Below are positions 31,557 to 39,952 of a DNA stretch of 64,000 nt, piece after piece. The notes under the pieces are model-generated. The model was not told where the DNA came from, made no database searches, and saw only the letters and a list, made by a program, of their open reading frames with translations. Within the stretch, counting starts at the first letter, position 1, and every line of letters begins with the position of its first letter. The stretch is from NCBI RefSeq assembly GCF_050947335.1, contig NW_027473350.1, positions 1,240,001-1,304,000 of the forward strand, written 5' to 3'. This DNA is from Megachile rotundata. Its lineage: Eukaryota; Arthropoda; Insecta; Hymenoptera; Megachilidae. A program made the translations under genes and the position numbers.

Positions 31557-32447
31557 TTATCTCCCGCGCCGGAAGGTGGCGCTCGGCGGTCGGCCGACTT
31601 GGTCGCGCCGGTAGTCCGGGTATATAATGTCCGGTGAGGGTTCTCGTCGCGACTTCTTCGGCGCCTCCTTTGGTCCTTCGCGCCGGGATGATGCGCTTGG
31701 CGCCTCGGGCCCTCGGCGCGGACTCTCGCGCCGGCATACGGTATGAGGCGGCTTCACGGTAGTCTCGCGTCGGCAACCTTTCGCCAACGCCTCTTTGGCG
31801 GCCTCCTCTTCCCTCCACTCGTCCGCACACCGGGGACACGTCCGCAGGGACACCCCCTTACGGCCGCAGCGGTAGCAGTACGGCGCGCTCTTCGGCTTTG
31901 GACACTGCGAGTACCTGTGGCCGATTCCCCCGCAGTTCCAGCACTCCGCGGTTTCCTTTTTCAGGGGAAATAATGAAGATCCGCTTGCGGCAGTGCTGGC
32001 TCGCTGGCTGGCGGCCGGGTATTCGCGGGCAGGTACCCGGGGGGTGATGATGCGTTCCACCTCCCCCGTCTGTACCGCCCGGTCGACCGTAGGGGGTGCC
32101 CGGGTCCCAGCTTCTGTTGTTTGGGTCCCTCGAGTGGTGGGCTCCATCATCGGGCATGTCTGCGTGGCCATACTGCGGTACGTTCGCCCCGGAATACTGG
32201 GGCCGCCACCTCCGACCTGCACCCCGGTTGACGACGTCTGCAGCGGTACTGTCTGGGTTCCCGCCTCCGTATGTGGCGGAATTTCCCGCACTGTTGCTCC
32301 GTGAGTCGTATAGAAGAACTCCCGGGCGTCTTCGGCGGCTTGTCGAAGGGCCGCCCATGCTGCGGGGTTCTCCCTGATGAATCTCTGGTACACCCGCATG
32401 TGCGGTCGGAGGTGGTCCCAGGGGTTTGAGTTGGCGCCCTTTTTCAT
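31557..32447 (-). CDS. ORF3: second zinc-knuckle protein downstream of pol
   Basis: The predicted protein is 296 aa from an ATG 100 nt beyond the pol stop, in a different frame. Residues 1-50 are probably helical (NPWDHLRPHMRVY... and AAEDAREFF). Residues 55-130 carry repeated TQT/VQT motifs (64-66, 95-97, 108-110, 125-127). A CCHC knuckle follows: C169, C172, H177 and C182. A four-cysteine motif comes next: C191, C194, C204 and C207. The rest is rich in Arg, Lys, Glu and Ser. Knuckle spacings are the same as in this element's Gag, so it is a Gag-like nucleic-acid-binding protein, by duplication or capture from another Gag. It has no signal peptide, membrane segment or furin site and is not an envelope. 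The frame is open for 39 codons upstream of the ATG. Its function is unknown. Confidence 0.85.
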   Translation of the reverse strand: MKKGANSNPWDHLRPHMRVYQRFIRENPAAWAALRQAAEDAREFFYTTHGATVREIPPHTEAGTQTVPLQTSSTGVQVGGGGPSIPGRTYRSMATQTCPMMEPTTRGTQTTEAGTRAPPTVDRAVQTGEVERIITPRVPAREYPAASQRASTAASGSSLFPLKKETAECWNCGGIGHRYSQCPKPKSAPYCYRCGRKGVSLRTCPRCADEWREEEAAKEALAKGCRRETTVKPPHTVCRRESPRRGPEAPSASSRREGPKEAPKKSRREPSPDIIYPDYRRDQVGRPPSATFRRGR

Positions 32448-32531
32448 GTCGATGCTGCGGTACTTATTGGCTCGTGACTCGGTAGGTCGGTGGCGACTTT
32501 CGCCTCGGTACGGTAGGTTGATACGGTACTG

Positions 32532-32550
32532 CTGAAACGGGAGTAAGTTA
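32532..32550 (-). promoter_or_regulatory. candidate 3' splice site for an ORF3 mRNA
   Basis: Directly after the pol stop (TAA at 32548-32550), the element strand reads CTTACTCCCGTTTCAG, a pyrimidine tract ending in CAG at 32532. ORF3 needs its own message because it is the third cistron and is out of frame. The ORF3 frame is open from 32564, across this site, to the ATG. Sub-genomic splicing is how errantiviruses express env. A possible donor, AAAGG followed by GTAAAT, lies at about 37998 just after the PBS. Both sites are inferred from sequence only. Confidence 0.45.
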
Positions 32551-35500
32551 CATTTTATATTTCTTTAAATCTTGTACGTGTGCTTTAACTGGTTGGCGAT
32601 CCGTCGCCCCCTGTATTTCATAAACTATTGGTGAAATCTTACGAACGATACGGTACGGGCCTAGGAACTTCGGCATTAATTTCGCGGCGATATTTTTTTC
32701 GGCTGACGATAACGCGTGATTCCGACGCAATACTAGATCACCTACGCGGTATTGTTCGTCTCTACGTCTTAAATTGTAACGCGACGCCTGGTTAACTACC
32801 GCTTTATCGAGGTTTTTCACGACCCAGTCTTGAATTAACTTTAATTGTTTTAATCGTTTTTCCCACGCATCGCTGGTTGACGGTACTATATCCTCGGTTT
32901 TCGAGGACGATTCGCGGTAACAATTAACTGGTCTAGGTTCTCTACCAAAGTTGAGAAAAGCGGGAGAGAATTTAGTAGCGCTATGATGCGCGGTATTATA
33001 CGCGAAACGGAAATCGGTAAGGTGTCGGTCCCATTCTCGATGGTCCTTCCCTATGTACGATACGATCATAGTTTTCAATACTCGATTCACTCTTTCCACG
33101 GGGTTGGCTTGTGGATGGTATGGTGGGGTAGTCGATTGAAGAATGCCAAATTGCTCCGCGAGATCGGAAATTTCTCGATTTTTAAATTCGGTTCCGTTGT
33201 CGGTAACTAATACGCGCGGGGCGCCCCAACGGCATAATATCAGGTCTTTTAACGCTTCTTTTACTTTTTTCCCGGTTGCACTCCGTAAGGGGCAGCATTC
33301 AACCCATTTCGTGAACAAGTCCTGGACTACCAGTACATACATGAAGCCGGAAAGACTTCGCGGAAACGGACCCATAATATCCGCGGCGATAATGTCCCAC
33401 GGTTTCTCCGCGACTCGATATCCCATCAACCCGGCCGGAGCCAGCTGTTCGACCTTGGCGCGTTGGCAAACGGTACAGCGTCGCACATACTCCGCGATAT
33501 CTTTGTACATCCCTGGCCAATAATATCGGATGGCTACGCGGTCATAGGTTTTATCCACCCCTAAATGTCCGGCCTGAGGCTGATCATGTGCCTCGCGATA
33601 AATTTCGGGTCTTTGATCTTGCGGTATTACTAGTTTCCACTCGTCAAGATCTACGGTAACATCGGAAATATCGGTATTGGGTCTCTTCACGTATAACTGG
33701 CTGTCCAGAATTTTCCACTCCGGAAAGCGGGACGGAAAGTTCTTTACGTCGGTAAATTTTCTTGAATACCAATCCGGGGTATCGATAATTGCGGTAAGAG
33801 CTTCGGCTTCTTCAACCGACTCCTCATACATTCGAGATAAAGCGTCGGGGACGCGATGCAACGCGCCTTGCCGGTAAATCACTTGAAAATCATATTCGAG
33901 AAGAGACAAGGCCCAGCGAGCTAGTCGACCGTTGGGATTTTTCATTGACCTTAGCCACCGGAGGCTATTATGGTCAGTAATGACCGTGAAACGATAACCT
34001 TCTAAATAATGGCGAAATTTTTCTATCGACCAGACTATGGCTAAACACTCCAATTCGGTAGTGGAATATTTTCTTTCGGTAAACGATAATGAGCGGCTCG
34101 CATATGCTATCACGCGTTCTTCCTCGTCTATTTGTTGAGTAAGAACGGCGCCGACCCCTACAGTGCTTGCATCCGTTGCTAGCACGAATGATTTTGTAAA
34201 ATCGGGACAAGACAGTATCGGAGCGGTAATTAAATATGTACGGACGGAATCAAACGCTTTCTGCTGTGGCTCCCCCCACTTCCATGTCACCTCTTTACGT
34301 AATAGTCGCGTTAAGGGCTCCGTTATTGTTGCGAAATGCGGAATAAATCTACGATACCATGAGCCCATTCCCAGAAATCTTCTTAATTGTTTAATGTTTT
34401 TCGGAACGGGATAATTTAACACCGGCGCTACTTTTTCGGAATCTATTCGGAGGCCTTCTTTACCGACAATAAAACCCAGGTAACGGACTTCGGAACGGCA
34501 AAATTCGCATTTTTCGGGATTAATTGTCAAGCCCGCGGTAGTAATTTTTCTGAGCACTATTCTTAACCAGTGCAAATGTTCTTCAAAAGTTTCTGTTACG
34601 ATAATAATGTCGTCTAAATACGCGAACGCGTGGGGTTCCATTTCTGGACCGATCAATTTGTCTAATAAGCGTTGAAAGGTGGCGGGGGCTCCCGTTAGGC
34701 CATACGGCATCCGGACGAAATGGAAGAGCCCCTTTCCCGGTACGGTAAAAGCAGTGATTTCCCTACTGCCCTTTTCTAGCGGAATCTGAAAATATGCCTG
34801 ACTCAAATCTAAAGTCGAGAGATAATGCGCGGCACGTAATTTATCTAATATTCCCGTCATATTCGGTAATGGATACGCATCTTTCTTGGAAACTTCATTC
34901 ACTTTCCGAAAATCTAAGCAAAACCGATATTTACCCGTCGATTTCTTAACCATCACAATGGGACTAGACCATTCGCTATGCGATGGTTCGATAATTCCGT
35001 CTTCTAGCATTTTATCTACTTCGGTATAAATGGCTTGTTGTACAACCGGCGAGACGAGGTAATTCCGTTGTTTAATCGGCCTACTATCCCCTACGTCAAT
35101 TCGATGTTCCGTTAATGTGGTGCACGAAGGTCGAAGAGGGGTTGGCGGCAATTCGGTATTTAAAAATTGATCAAGTTCTTTTCGTTGTGCGGGAGTGATT
35201 TCGAAAATTCCTAAGCATGACGGATCATAATCGGAATATTGCGCGTTGTTTTGTATATCGAACGAGAATTCGACGTCGGGATCGGAAGAAAAGTACCACG
35301 CAGCGCGAGAAAAATCTACTACGATACCAAATAGATTTAGGAAATCTATTCCTACGATACACGGAACGGCCAGATCGTTTAAGAGGTATATTTCGAGAGT
35401 GCGAGTTTGATCTTTCAGCGTGATTGTCGCGGTAATACTGGTGTTCGTTTCCTCCACCTGACCCGTAGCGGTCATGATTCGGCACATTCGGGATGTCTGT

Positions 35501-35754
35501 CTCGGAAGATCGACCGTTGATATAGCGGTATTTCTCAAAAACGTTCGACTCGAACCGGAATCTAGTAGAGCGCGAAGGGAATTTTGCTGAATTTGCAGCT
35601 CGATAAAATACAAGAAATTAGAAGCGGTATGCGCGAATGCATTGTAGAAATATTCTGGGGGGTCGGTAACGGAAACTGGGGCTTGTTGAATGTTTTCGGG
35701 TGGAGTCGCGTGGGCCCCTAACGGCGACTCCGTCTCGGGTTTCCCGCACACTTC
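32548..35754 (-). CDS. pol: Pol: protease, reverse transcriptase, RNase H, integrase
   Basis: The open frame starts after a TGA at 35755-35757. No start codon is needed, as it is entered at 35739 by -1 frameshifting from gag. Residue numbers here count from the GTG codon at 35751. The aspartic protease has DSG at 64-66. RT has D315 in STLDLSQAY and the catalytic YLDD at 378-381. RNase H has D527, E566, D593 and D646. The integrase zinc finger is H722, H729, C759 and C762. The integrase core is D791, D851 and E886 (34 residues between the last two). A GPY/F module follows near 1028-1050 (KFLGPYRIV). The frame ends shortly after with no chromodomain. Length and all catalytic residues are intact, so the enzyme is likely active. 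The Gag-Pol product would be about 1612 aa. Confidence 0.97.
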   Translation of the reverse strand, partial: EVCGKPETESPLGAHATPPENIQQAPVSVTDPPEYFYNAFAHTASNFLYFIELQIQQNSLRALLDSGSSRTFLRNTAISTVDLPRQTSRMCRIMTATGQVEETNTSITATITLKDQTRTLEIYLLNDLAVPCIVGIDFLNLFGIVVDFSRAAWYFSSDPDVEFSFDIQNNAQYSDYDPSCLGIFEITPAQRKELDQFLNTELPPTPLRPSCTTLTEHRIDVGDSRPIKQRNYLVSPVVQQAIYTEVDKMLEDGIIEPSHSEWSSPIVMVKKSTGKYRFCLDFRKVNEVSKKDAYPLPNMTGILDKLRAAHYLSTLDLSQAYFQIPLEKGSREITAFTVPGKGLFHFVRMPYGLTGAPATFQRLLDKLIGPEMEPHAFAYLDDIIIVTETFEEHLHWLRIVLRKITTAGLTINPEKCEFCRSEVRYLGFIVGKEGLRIDSEKVAPVLNYPVPKNIKQLRRFLGMGSWYRRFIPHFATITEPLTRLLRKEVTWKWGEPQQKAFDSVRTYLITAPILSCPDFTKSFVLATDASTVGVGAVLTQQIDEEERVIAYASRSLSFTERKYSTTELECLAIVWSIEKFRHYLEGYRFTVITDHNSLRWLRSMKNPNGRLARWALSLLEYDFQVIYRQGALHRVPDALSRMYEESVEEAEALTAIIDTPDWYSRKFTDVKNFPSRFPEWKILDSQLYVKRPNTDISDVTVDLDEWKLVIPQDQRPEIYREAHDQPQAGHLGVDKTYDRVAIRYYWPGMYKDIAEYVRRCTVCQRAKVEQLAPAGLMGYRVAEKPWDIIAADIMGPFPRSLSGFMYVLVVQDLFTKWVECCPLRSATGKKVKEALKDLILCRWGAPRVLVTDNGTEFKNREISDLAEQFGILQSTTPPYHPQANPVERVNRVLKTMIVSYIGKDHREWDRHLTDFRFAYNTAHHSATKFSPAFLNFGREPRPVNCYRESSSKTEDIVPSTSDAWEKRLKQLKLIQDWVVKNLDKAVVNQASRYNLRRRDEQYRVGDLVLRRNHALSSAEKNIAAKLMPKFLGPYRIVRKISPIVYEIQGATDRQPVKAHVQDLKKYKM
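35702..35745 (-). promoter_or_regulatory. -1 ribosomal frameshift signal (gag/pol)
   Basis: The slippery heptamer G GGA AAC (35745-35739) sits in the gag frame. A 7-nt spacer follows. A perfect 8-bp stem comes next, GGAGTCGC (35731-35724) with GCGACTCC (35709-35702), around a 14-nt loop. The heptamer fits the X XXY YYZ rule, and the same heptamer is used by some lentiviruses. The two frames overlap only from 35754 to 35721, so slippage must occur here. The loop GGGG could pair with CCCC about 30 nt downstream to form a pseudoknot; this part is speculative. Confidence 0.88.
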
Positions 35755-37385
35755 TCACACGTCTCAACCGTTTCATCCTTTTTCCCGCATCGATAGCAGT
35801 ATCGACGTTGCGGGAGCGGGCAGTTGGCTGCTCGATGCCCCGTCTTCTCGCAGTTCCAACACTTTCCCCCCTCGCTCTTCGCGGTGTTGTCGGGTGGAGG
35901 GTTCGCGTTATTACCAGCAGGATTGACGTTTCGCGCGGCGTCTCGCGACGGAACCGCTCTTCCTGTTCCATCGCCTGTTCTTCGGGACATACGGGAACTA
36001 TTCTGCTCCGCGCGCCTACTTTGGTTCCGGTATGGCATTTCACGATATTCGGGATGATTTGTATACGGATCGGTATACGCGCCGGAAGTCATCGGCGCGG
36101 GGTCTTCTTCCCATGCGGCATATACGGGATGATATCGCGTCGCGGCACGAGAGCTCGGACACGCCAGTGCGGGATACAATGATCGTTCCGGAGGTGGAGG
36201 AAGTCTATAGGCCCTCATGGCACTCTGGGTCTGCTCCGCGGATCTCGCCGCAAGAGTCAGACTCGCAAAATCGGTATACTCTCTTCGGGACACGGCTTGT
36301 TGTAGTCGCGGGACCATATGTTCATGCGTGCACCTTAATTGGTCTACTAAAGGCCACGGTGGTCGTAAACGATTCAATAATGCGCGCATGCAGGTAATAA
36401 AATCGACAACCCTCTCGTGCTCTCCTTGAGTTCTATTCGCGATTTCGCGCCGTAACGCGCTTTGTAATTCATGGTCGATAAATCGCGCCCGATACGCATC
36501 TTTAAATTCTTCCCACGTGGTCCAGTTCTCATCCCGAAATCTCGCCCACTCCGCCGCGATACCCCCCAAAACAAACGGAATACATTTTAATAACGCGTCA
36601 TCGGGAGTGGCGGCATAGGCGCGACATTCTTCGATCCGTGTTAGAAACATTTCGGGGTCCTCCCCTCTCGCTCCGGAAAAGCGGATATTCCATCTGCGTA
36701 ATAAATCTAGGACAGCGGTATTCAAAACGGTATGATGTCCTACGGTTGCCGGTATCCGTTCCCCGACCCCCGAGGCACCACGCGGAACGTTATCCGGTAC
36801 AGCGGGATCGGATCTCGGGATCCCTTCGAATCTCGATTGACGTGAAGCCCTTATCCATGGTGGCTCATATTGGCTAGGGATCGGAATCGCATCATCGAAT
36901 GAAGTTTCGGTACGTTGGGAATGCTTGTCGATCGGTAAGTCAGCTGGCGGTATGCGAGGGTCGGTATCGGTAATGGTTCCCCTTCTTTCGGTACGCTCCA
37001 GTGGTCGTCGCGTCGGTAAATCAGTTGCCTGTCTGACCCGAGCAGCGCCTAAGGTGTCGGCGCGGAAGTGGGGGTCACTCGCGCTCCGCGGAATGGCTCC
37101 CGTCGAAAATCGAGGCGGAATGTAACCGGTCTGAGCGGAACGCGGGGGATCGGGGAGGAGGTCCCGCGGCGGCGGGGTGGCCGCTCGTAAGGGCGGTTCA
37201 CCCGCAACCCCGGATGCCTCCTCACCTCCCGTCGTCACTGGTTCCCCTCTTAAATGTTGTTCGAGCCTTGTACGTAAGACCGGTAATATCCCCTTTGTCG
37301 ATAAACCTCGGGCCGATAATTGCTCAACTAACTCGTCCAATGTCAAGGATCGCAACCAATCCTTCCCGGGGGGTGTTCGTTGCAT
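35718..37385 (-). CDS. gag: Gag with SAP-like motif and zinc knuckles
   Basis: The protein is 555 aa and begins at the ATG at 37385. Residues 13-47 (LTLDELVEQLSARGLST and following) resemble a SAP DNA-binding motif, followed by a Pro/Arg-rich linker (about 50-215). Residues 224-390 match the retrotransposon Gag domain, with W280 and the WARFRDENWTTWEEFKDAY stretch. Residues 400-505 are low in complexity. The nucleocapsid has a CCHC knuckle (C509, C512, H517, C522) and a four-cysteine motif (C530, C533, C543, C546). The frame ends at TAG (35720-35718), which follows the frameshift site by about 20 nt. It would form the particle and package the RNA. The SAP-like assignment is the least certain part. 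Confidence 0.95.
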   Translation of the reverse strand: MQRTPPGKDWLRSLTLDELVEQLSARGLSTKGILPVLRTRLEQHLRGEPVTTGGEEASGVAGEPPLRAATPPPRDLLPDPPRSAQTGYIPPRFSTGAIPRSASDPHFRADTLGAARVRQATDLPTRRPLERTERRGTITDTDPRIPPADLPIDKHSQRTETSFDDAIPIPSQYEPPWIRASRQSRFEGIPRSDPAVPDNVPRGASGVGERIPATVGHHTVLNTAVLDLLRRWNIRFSGARGEDPEMFLTRIEECRAYAATPDDALLKCIPFVLGGIAAEWARFRDENWTTWEEFKDAYRARFIDHELQSALRREIANRTQGEHERVVDFITCMRALLNRLRPPWPLVDQLRCTHEHMVPRLQQAVSRREYTDFASLTLAARSAEQTQSAMRAYRLPPPPERSLYPALACPSSRAATRYHPVYAAWEEDPAPMTSGAYTDPYTNHPEYREMPYRNQSRRAEQNSSRMSRRTGDGTGRAVPSRDAARNVNPAGNNANPPPDNTAKSEGGKCWNCEKTGHRAANCPLPQRRYCYRCGKKDETVETCEKCAGNPRRSRR

Positions 37386-38007
37386 TTTTACTAATAATAA
37401 ATTTTTCGGTACGCGGCAATTCTAACGTAATTACACGGAAATCTAAAAGAAGAACCTCTAAGTTTTTTTCCAACGTTCGAAATCGATGCTATTCAGTTGC
37501 TCGTTTCAACGGTAAGGACACGTGGTAAACGGCTGTTTACGACGCGCTCGCTCGTGGCCTTGACGCCCCTTCGACAGTTTCTTTGTCCGCTAACGAAAAC
37601 AAGCCGGAATATCTGACTCGAAGACTGTATACAATTTCAACCTACGTTCGAAATCTAACCGTTTCGTGAAGACGGTACGGTACGAAAATGCGTGTTTATT
37701 ACACTTGAACGGTTTACGGCGTTATTGTCCCCGACACTTCTTCTATACGGTAATTATGTTTGCCCTTCGAACTTGGTCGAGAACCGAAGACGGTTAACTC
37801 GAGGGTTACGGAAAAAAATGGTGTTTAGAATTTTCGGAATATTCTAGTATCGGAACTCAGCGAAATGCGTGGCTAACGGTATTTCTTACGGGAATAAACA
37901 GCAAAATACTTTTAAAAATATTTTCGATACTTTTACACGATCGTTTGTCGGTAATTAAATTCGATAATTATTCTAGCGTCCGTTACTTTGGAATTTACCC
38001 TTTAAGG
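37386..38007 (-). other. 5' leader between PBS and gag
   Basis: This is about 620 nt of untranslated leader. It is the expected place for the packaging signal. A donor-like AAAGG/GTAAAT lies at about 37998. No substantial open frame in element sense is convincing. Confidence 0.7.
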
Positions 38008-38025
38008 GCCCCACGTTGGGCGCCA
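38008..38025 (-). other. primer binding site, tRNA-Lys(CUU)
   Basis: In element sense the site reads TGGCGCCCAACGTGGGGC. It is complementary over 18 nt to the 3' end of eukaryotic tRNA-Lys(CUU), including CCA. Three bases (AAT) separate it from the last base of the 5' LTR. The tRNA identity comes from my knowledge of the conserved tRNA sequence. The next tRNA base (A) does not match. Confidence 0.9.
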
Positions 38026-38045
38026 ATTTGCTACACGGTATTTCG

Positions 38046-38059
38046 CGGCTAGCTCGGTA
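38046..38059 (-). promoter_or_regulatory. possible second contact site for primer tRNA-Lys
   Basis: The plus strand reads CGGCTAGCTC then GGTA. Eukaryotic tRNA-Lys(CUU) nucleotides 4-13 are CGGCTAGCTC, and GGTA are 18-21, so 14 of 14 match with a 4-nt gap. The element RNA is thus complementary to the tRNA acceptor and D-arm region, 20 nt upstream of the PBS. Extra complementarity to the primer tRNA is established for Ty1, Ty3 and several retroviruses. A chance match is possible. Confidence 0.5.
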
Positions 38060-38842
38060 ACGGCCCGCGACCCCGCTTCGCTCGCGAATTCTCGATCGGC
38101 CCCTCTTGACCGTGCCCGCGACGATGACCGCCGCGGCGCCTCCGCGGATTCGCGAGCGCGTAGCACTTCGGCGCCCGATCCGAACCCGTTCGATATCGCT
38201 TTATTTTATTTGAAAATTGGGCGCCAGACGCTTCTCAGCGTCGCGATAAAGAACTTAGACGCGAAACGAGACTCTATAGCGGAAAGATGGGAAAATCGTG
38301 TATGTCGATCTCGGAAGAGCGCGGAAGATTCGAATCGGCGGCGGAACGGCTCGGTAGCTCAGTATCCGAACGCGATGGTAGAGTGGCGGGATTCTTTAAG
38401 GGTAAAGGAGCTAGACGCGGAGGCGGACGAGAGTACGTGATTCGGGATAATTCGCGAGAAACCTCAAGTTAGCGGTATTTGTTAACAGCGGTGTTTTATT
38501 TAATATCTAAGTAACCTAGGCGTACAGTGTGATCCAGTATCGGAATTTGATTTAACCGTAACGTTCTCGGCGGAAGGCCGAGACACGAACTCCGCGAGAT
38601 TTTAACCACGGAAGCGAAATATGCAAGTTCCTAAGCGGAATACAATCTTTGATATTTCCTCGATTCCCGGAACGGTACGCGACGCAACTAATTTAACGGA
38701 AACGCAACGCAAATACTTAACCAAACGCGACGCAATTATTCTAACGGAACGCAACGCGGCGAAACGCGACGAGACGCGACGAGACGCGACGGGACGCGAC
38801 GTAACGCAATTATCTAAACGCAACGGAATCTAACGCACTTAG

Positions 38843-38849
38843 TTTTATA
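38843..38849 (-). promoter_or_regulatory. TATA-like box in the 5' LTR
   Basis: The minus strand reads TATAAAA within a GTATAAAAC context, about 1100 nt from the U3 edge. Transcription would start near 38815, ahead of the 10-bp repeats. No clear initiator motif was found. The same box in the 3' LTR is at 29862-29868. Confidence 0.45.
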
Positions 38850-39111
38850 CGAGACGCGATTTAATTCTACACGCGGAACGATTCTGTATCGGCGACCGTC
38901 TAGAGAGAGAAAGCGAGAAGTTACGCGACAAACACGAAATGTCCGGTACGACACCATGCACTTACGTTCTACTCCCGTACCAAGAGTTCGCGAAATCGAG
39001 ACGTGGGAGGGTACAATATTGTCAAAGGCCTACTCGAGACGATACTTTAATTGTAGCTTACGCTGTACCATTCCCCGATACAGGTTCGGTGATCCGGCCG
39101 AGTGGCGATTC

Positions 39112-39134
39112 GAGAGATCGCGAAGCGATCTCTC
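39112..39134. other. perfect 10-bp hairpin in the 5' LTR
   Basis: Copy of the hairpin at 30131-30153, with the same arms and GAA loop. It lies in U3, about 265 nt upstream of the TATA-like box in element sense. Confidence 0.85.
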
Positions 39135-39952
39135 GACGACACGAAAAAGTCCGGACGTCGGGATCCGCGACCGTCCCGGACAGGGGCCCCCGGGTTTCTT
39201 TACCCTTCTAACTTAAGCTAATTTCCCTACGATACAAAGCCACTCCGGTCACACTTTGCAGAACCTGCCCGTGAATGGCAAGCCAGGTGATCTACAACCC
39301 ACGATATGACGATCTCGATTTCGCGCTCTTTACAACGATATGGCGGTAATTGAGGGGGCTTACCAAGGTGTCCAGGCACAGGTCGCAGCGGAATCGGGAT
39401 TCGATACTTTTCCTCACGGAACGATAATACTGATTTTTCTTTGAAACAAACTGAGGCAAATGCCGAATACAGAATAAGAATCCGCGAGCCCTTGCGCCGG
39501 TATTAGGACACCTCGTAGCCTACCCCCACCCTCTGCCGGAGTTTCCGAATTCTATCGAAGTCTTCTTCGGCAGGGCTTCTTCCGTCTCCGCAGCCTCTCT
39601 TCTTCTGTCGTAGGGCCGGAGCGGGGAAGCGGCAGGGAATCGGCACTTTCCTTCGGCGTACGTCGGTAGCTCGCTGGGTTCTCTCCTCTTACTCCGCTGC
39701 CTCTCTTCGTCTATCGGAGGGTCCGAGCGGGGTAGCGGCAGAGCAGCGGCGTTTTCCCTCGACGTACGTCGCTCCTTCGTTGACCGTGACGTCATTCTCC
39801 GGCGGTACATATGGAATAGTATAGCGACAGAATTTGTTCTTACGATAGTATACGCGCTTCGTTCTCTCTCTAGACGGTATTTGACTGCGACCTATGACCC
39901 GTCCGGTCTCCCGGGGAGGCTCCTTGTGACGGGTATAAAATACCACGTCACA

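Larger units (their letters stand above)
29048..39952 (-). mobile_element. complete Ty3/gypsy-type LTR retrotransposon with extra ORF3
   Basis: The element is 10905 bp and lies on the minus strand. Its order is 5' LTR (right), PBS, leader, gag, pol, ORF3, PPT and 3' LTR (left). The Ty3/gypsy order (protease, RT, RNase H, integrase) and the GPY/F module at the end of pol place it in that superfamily. There is no env and no chromodomain. Both LTRs appear identical, all main frames are open, and the 4-bp target duplication is intact. The insertion is therefore recent and may still be competent. It is far richer in G+C and CpG than the satellite around it. I cannot name the family without a database search. 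Confidence 0.97.
38029..39952 (-). repeat. 5' LTR (1924 bp)
   Basis: It appears identical to the copy at 29048-30971, and no differences were seen by eye. In element sense it runs from 39952 down to 38029 and should contain the promoter and the start of the RNA. The segment nearest the PBS (38046-38059) resembles the 5' part of tRNA-Lys. Confidence 0.97.

Noticed and set aside
31480..31839. 119-codon minus-strand frame overlapping the end of ORF3
   Set aside because: It lies in another frame of ORF3's Arg-rich C-terminal coding region and has no domain, so it is most likely a shadow.
31557..32447. ORF3 as an env gene
   Set aside because: There is no signal peptide, fusion peptide, furin-type site or transmembrane segment. 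Zinc knuckles point to a nucleic-acid-binding protein.
35749..35751. GTG at 35749-35751 as a start codon for pol
   Set aside because: A eukaryotic element would not start here. The frame is entered by -1 slippage at 35739-35745.
38008..38059. A tRNA-Lys gene at the PBS
   Set aside because: Only the 3' 18 nt and a short 5' segment match, in the wrong order for a gene, with no anticodon arm. It is a primer binding site.
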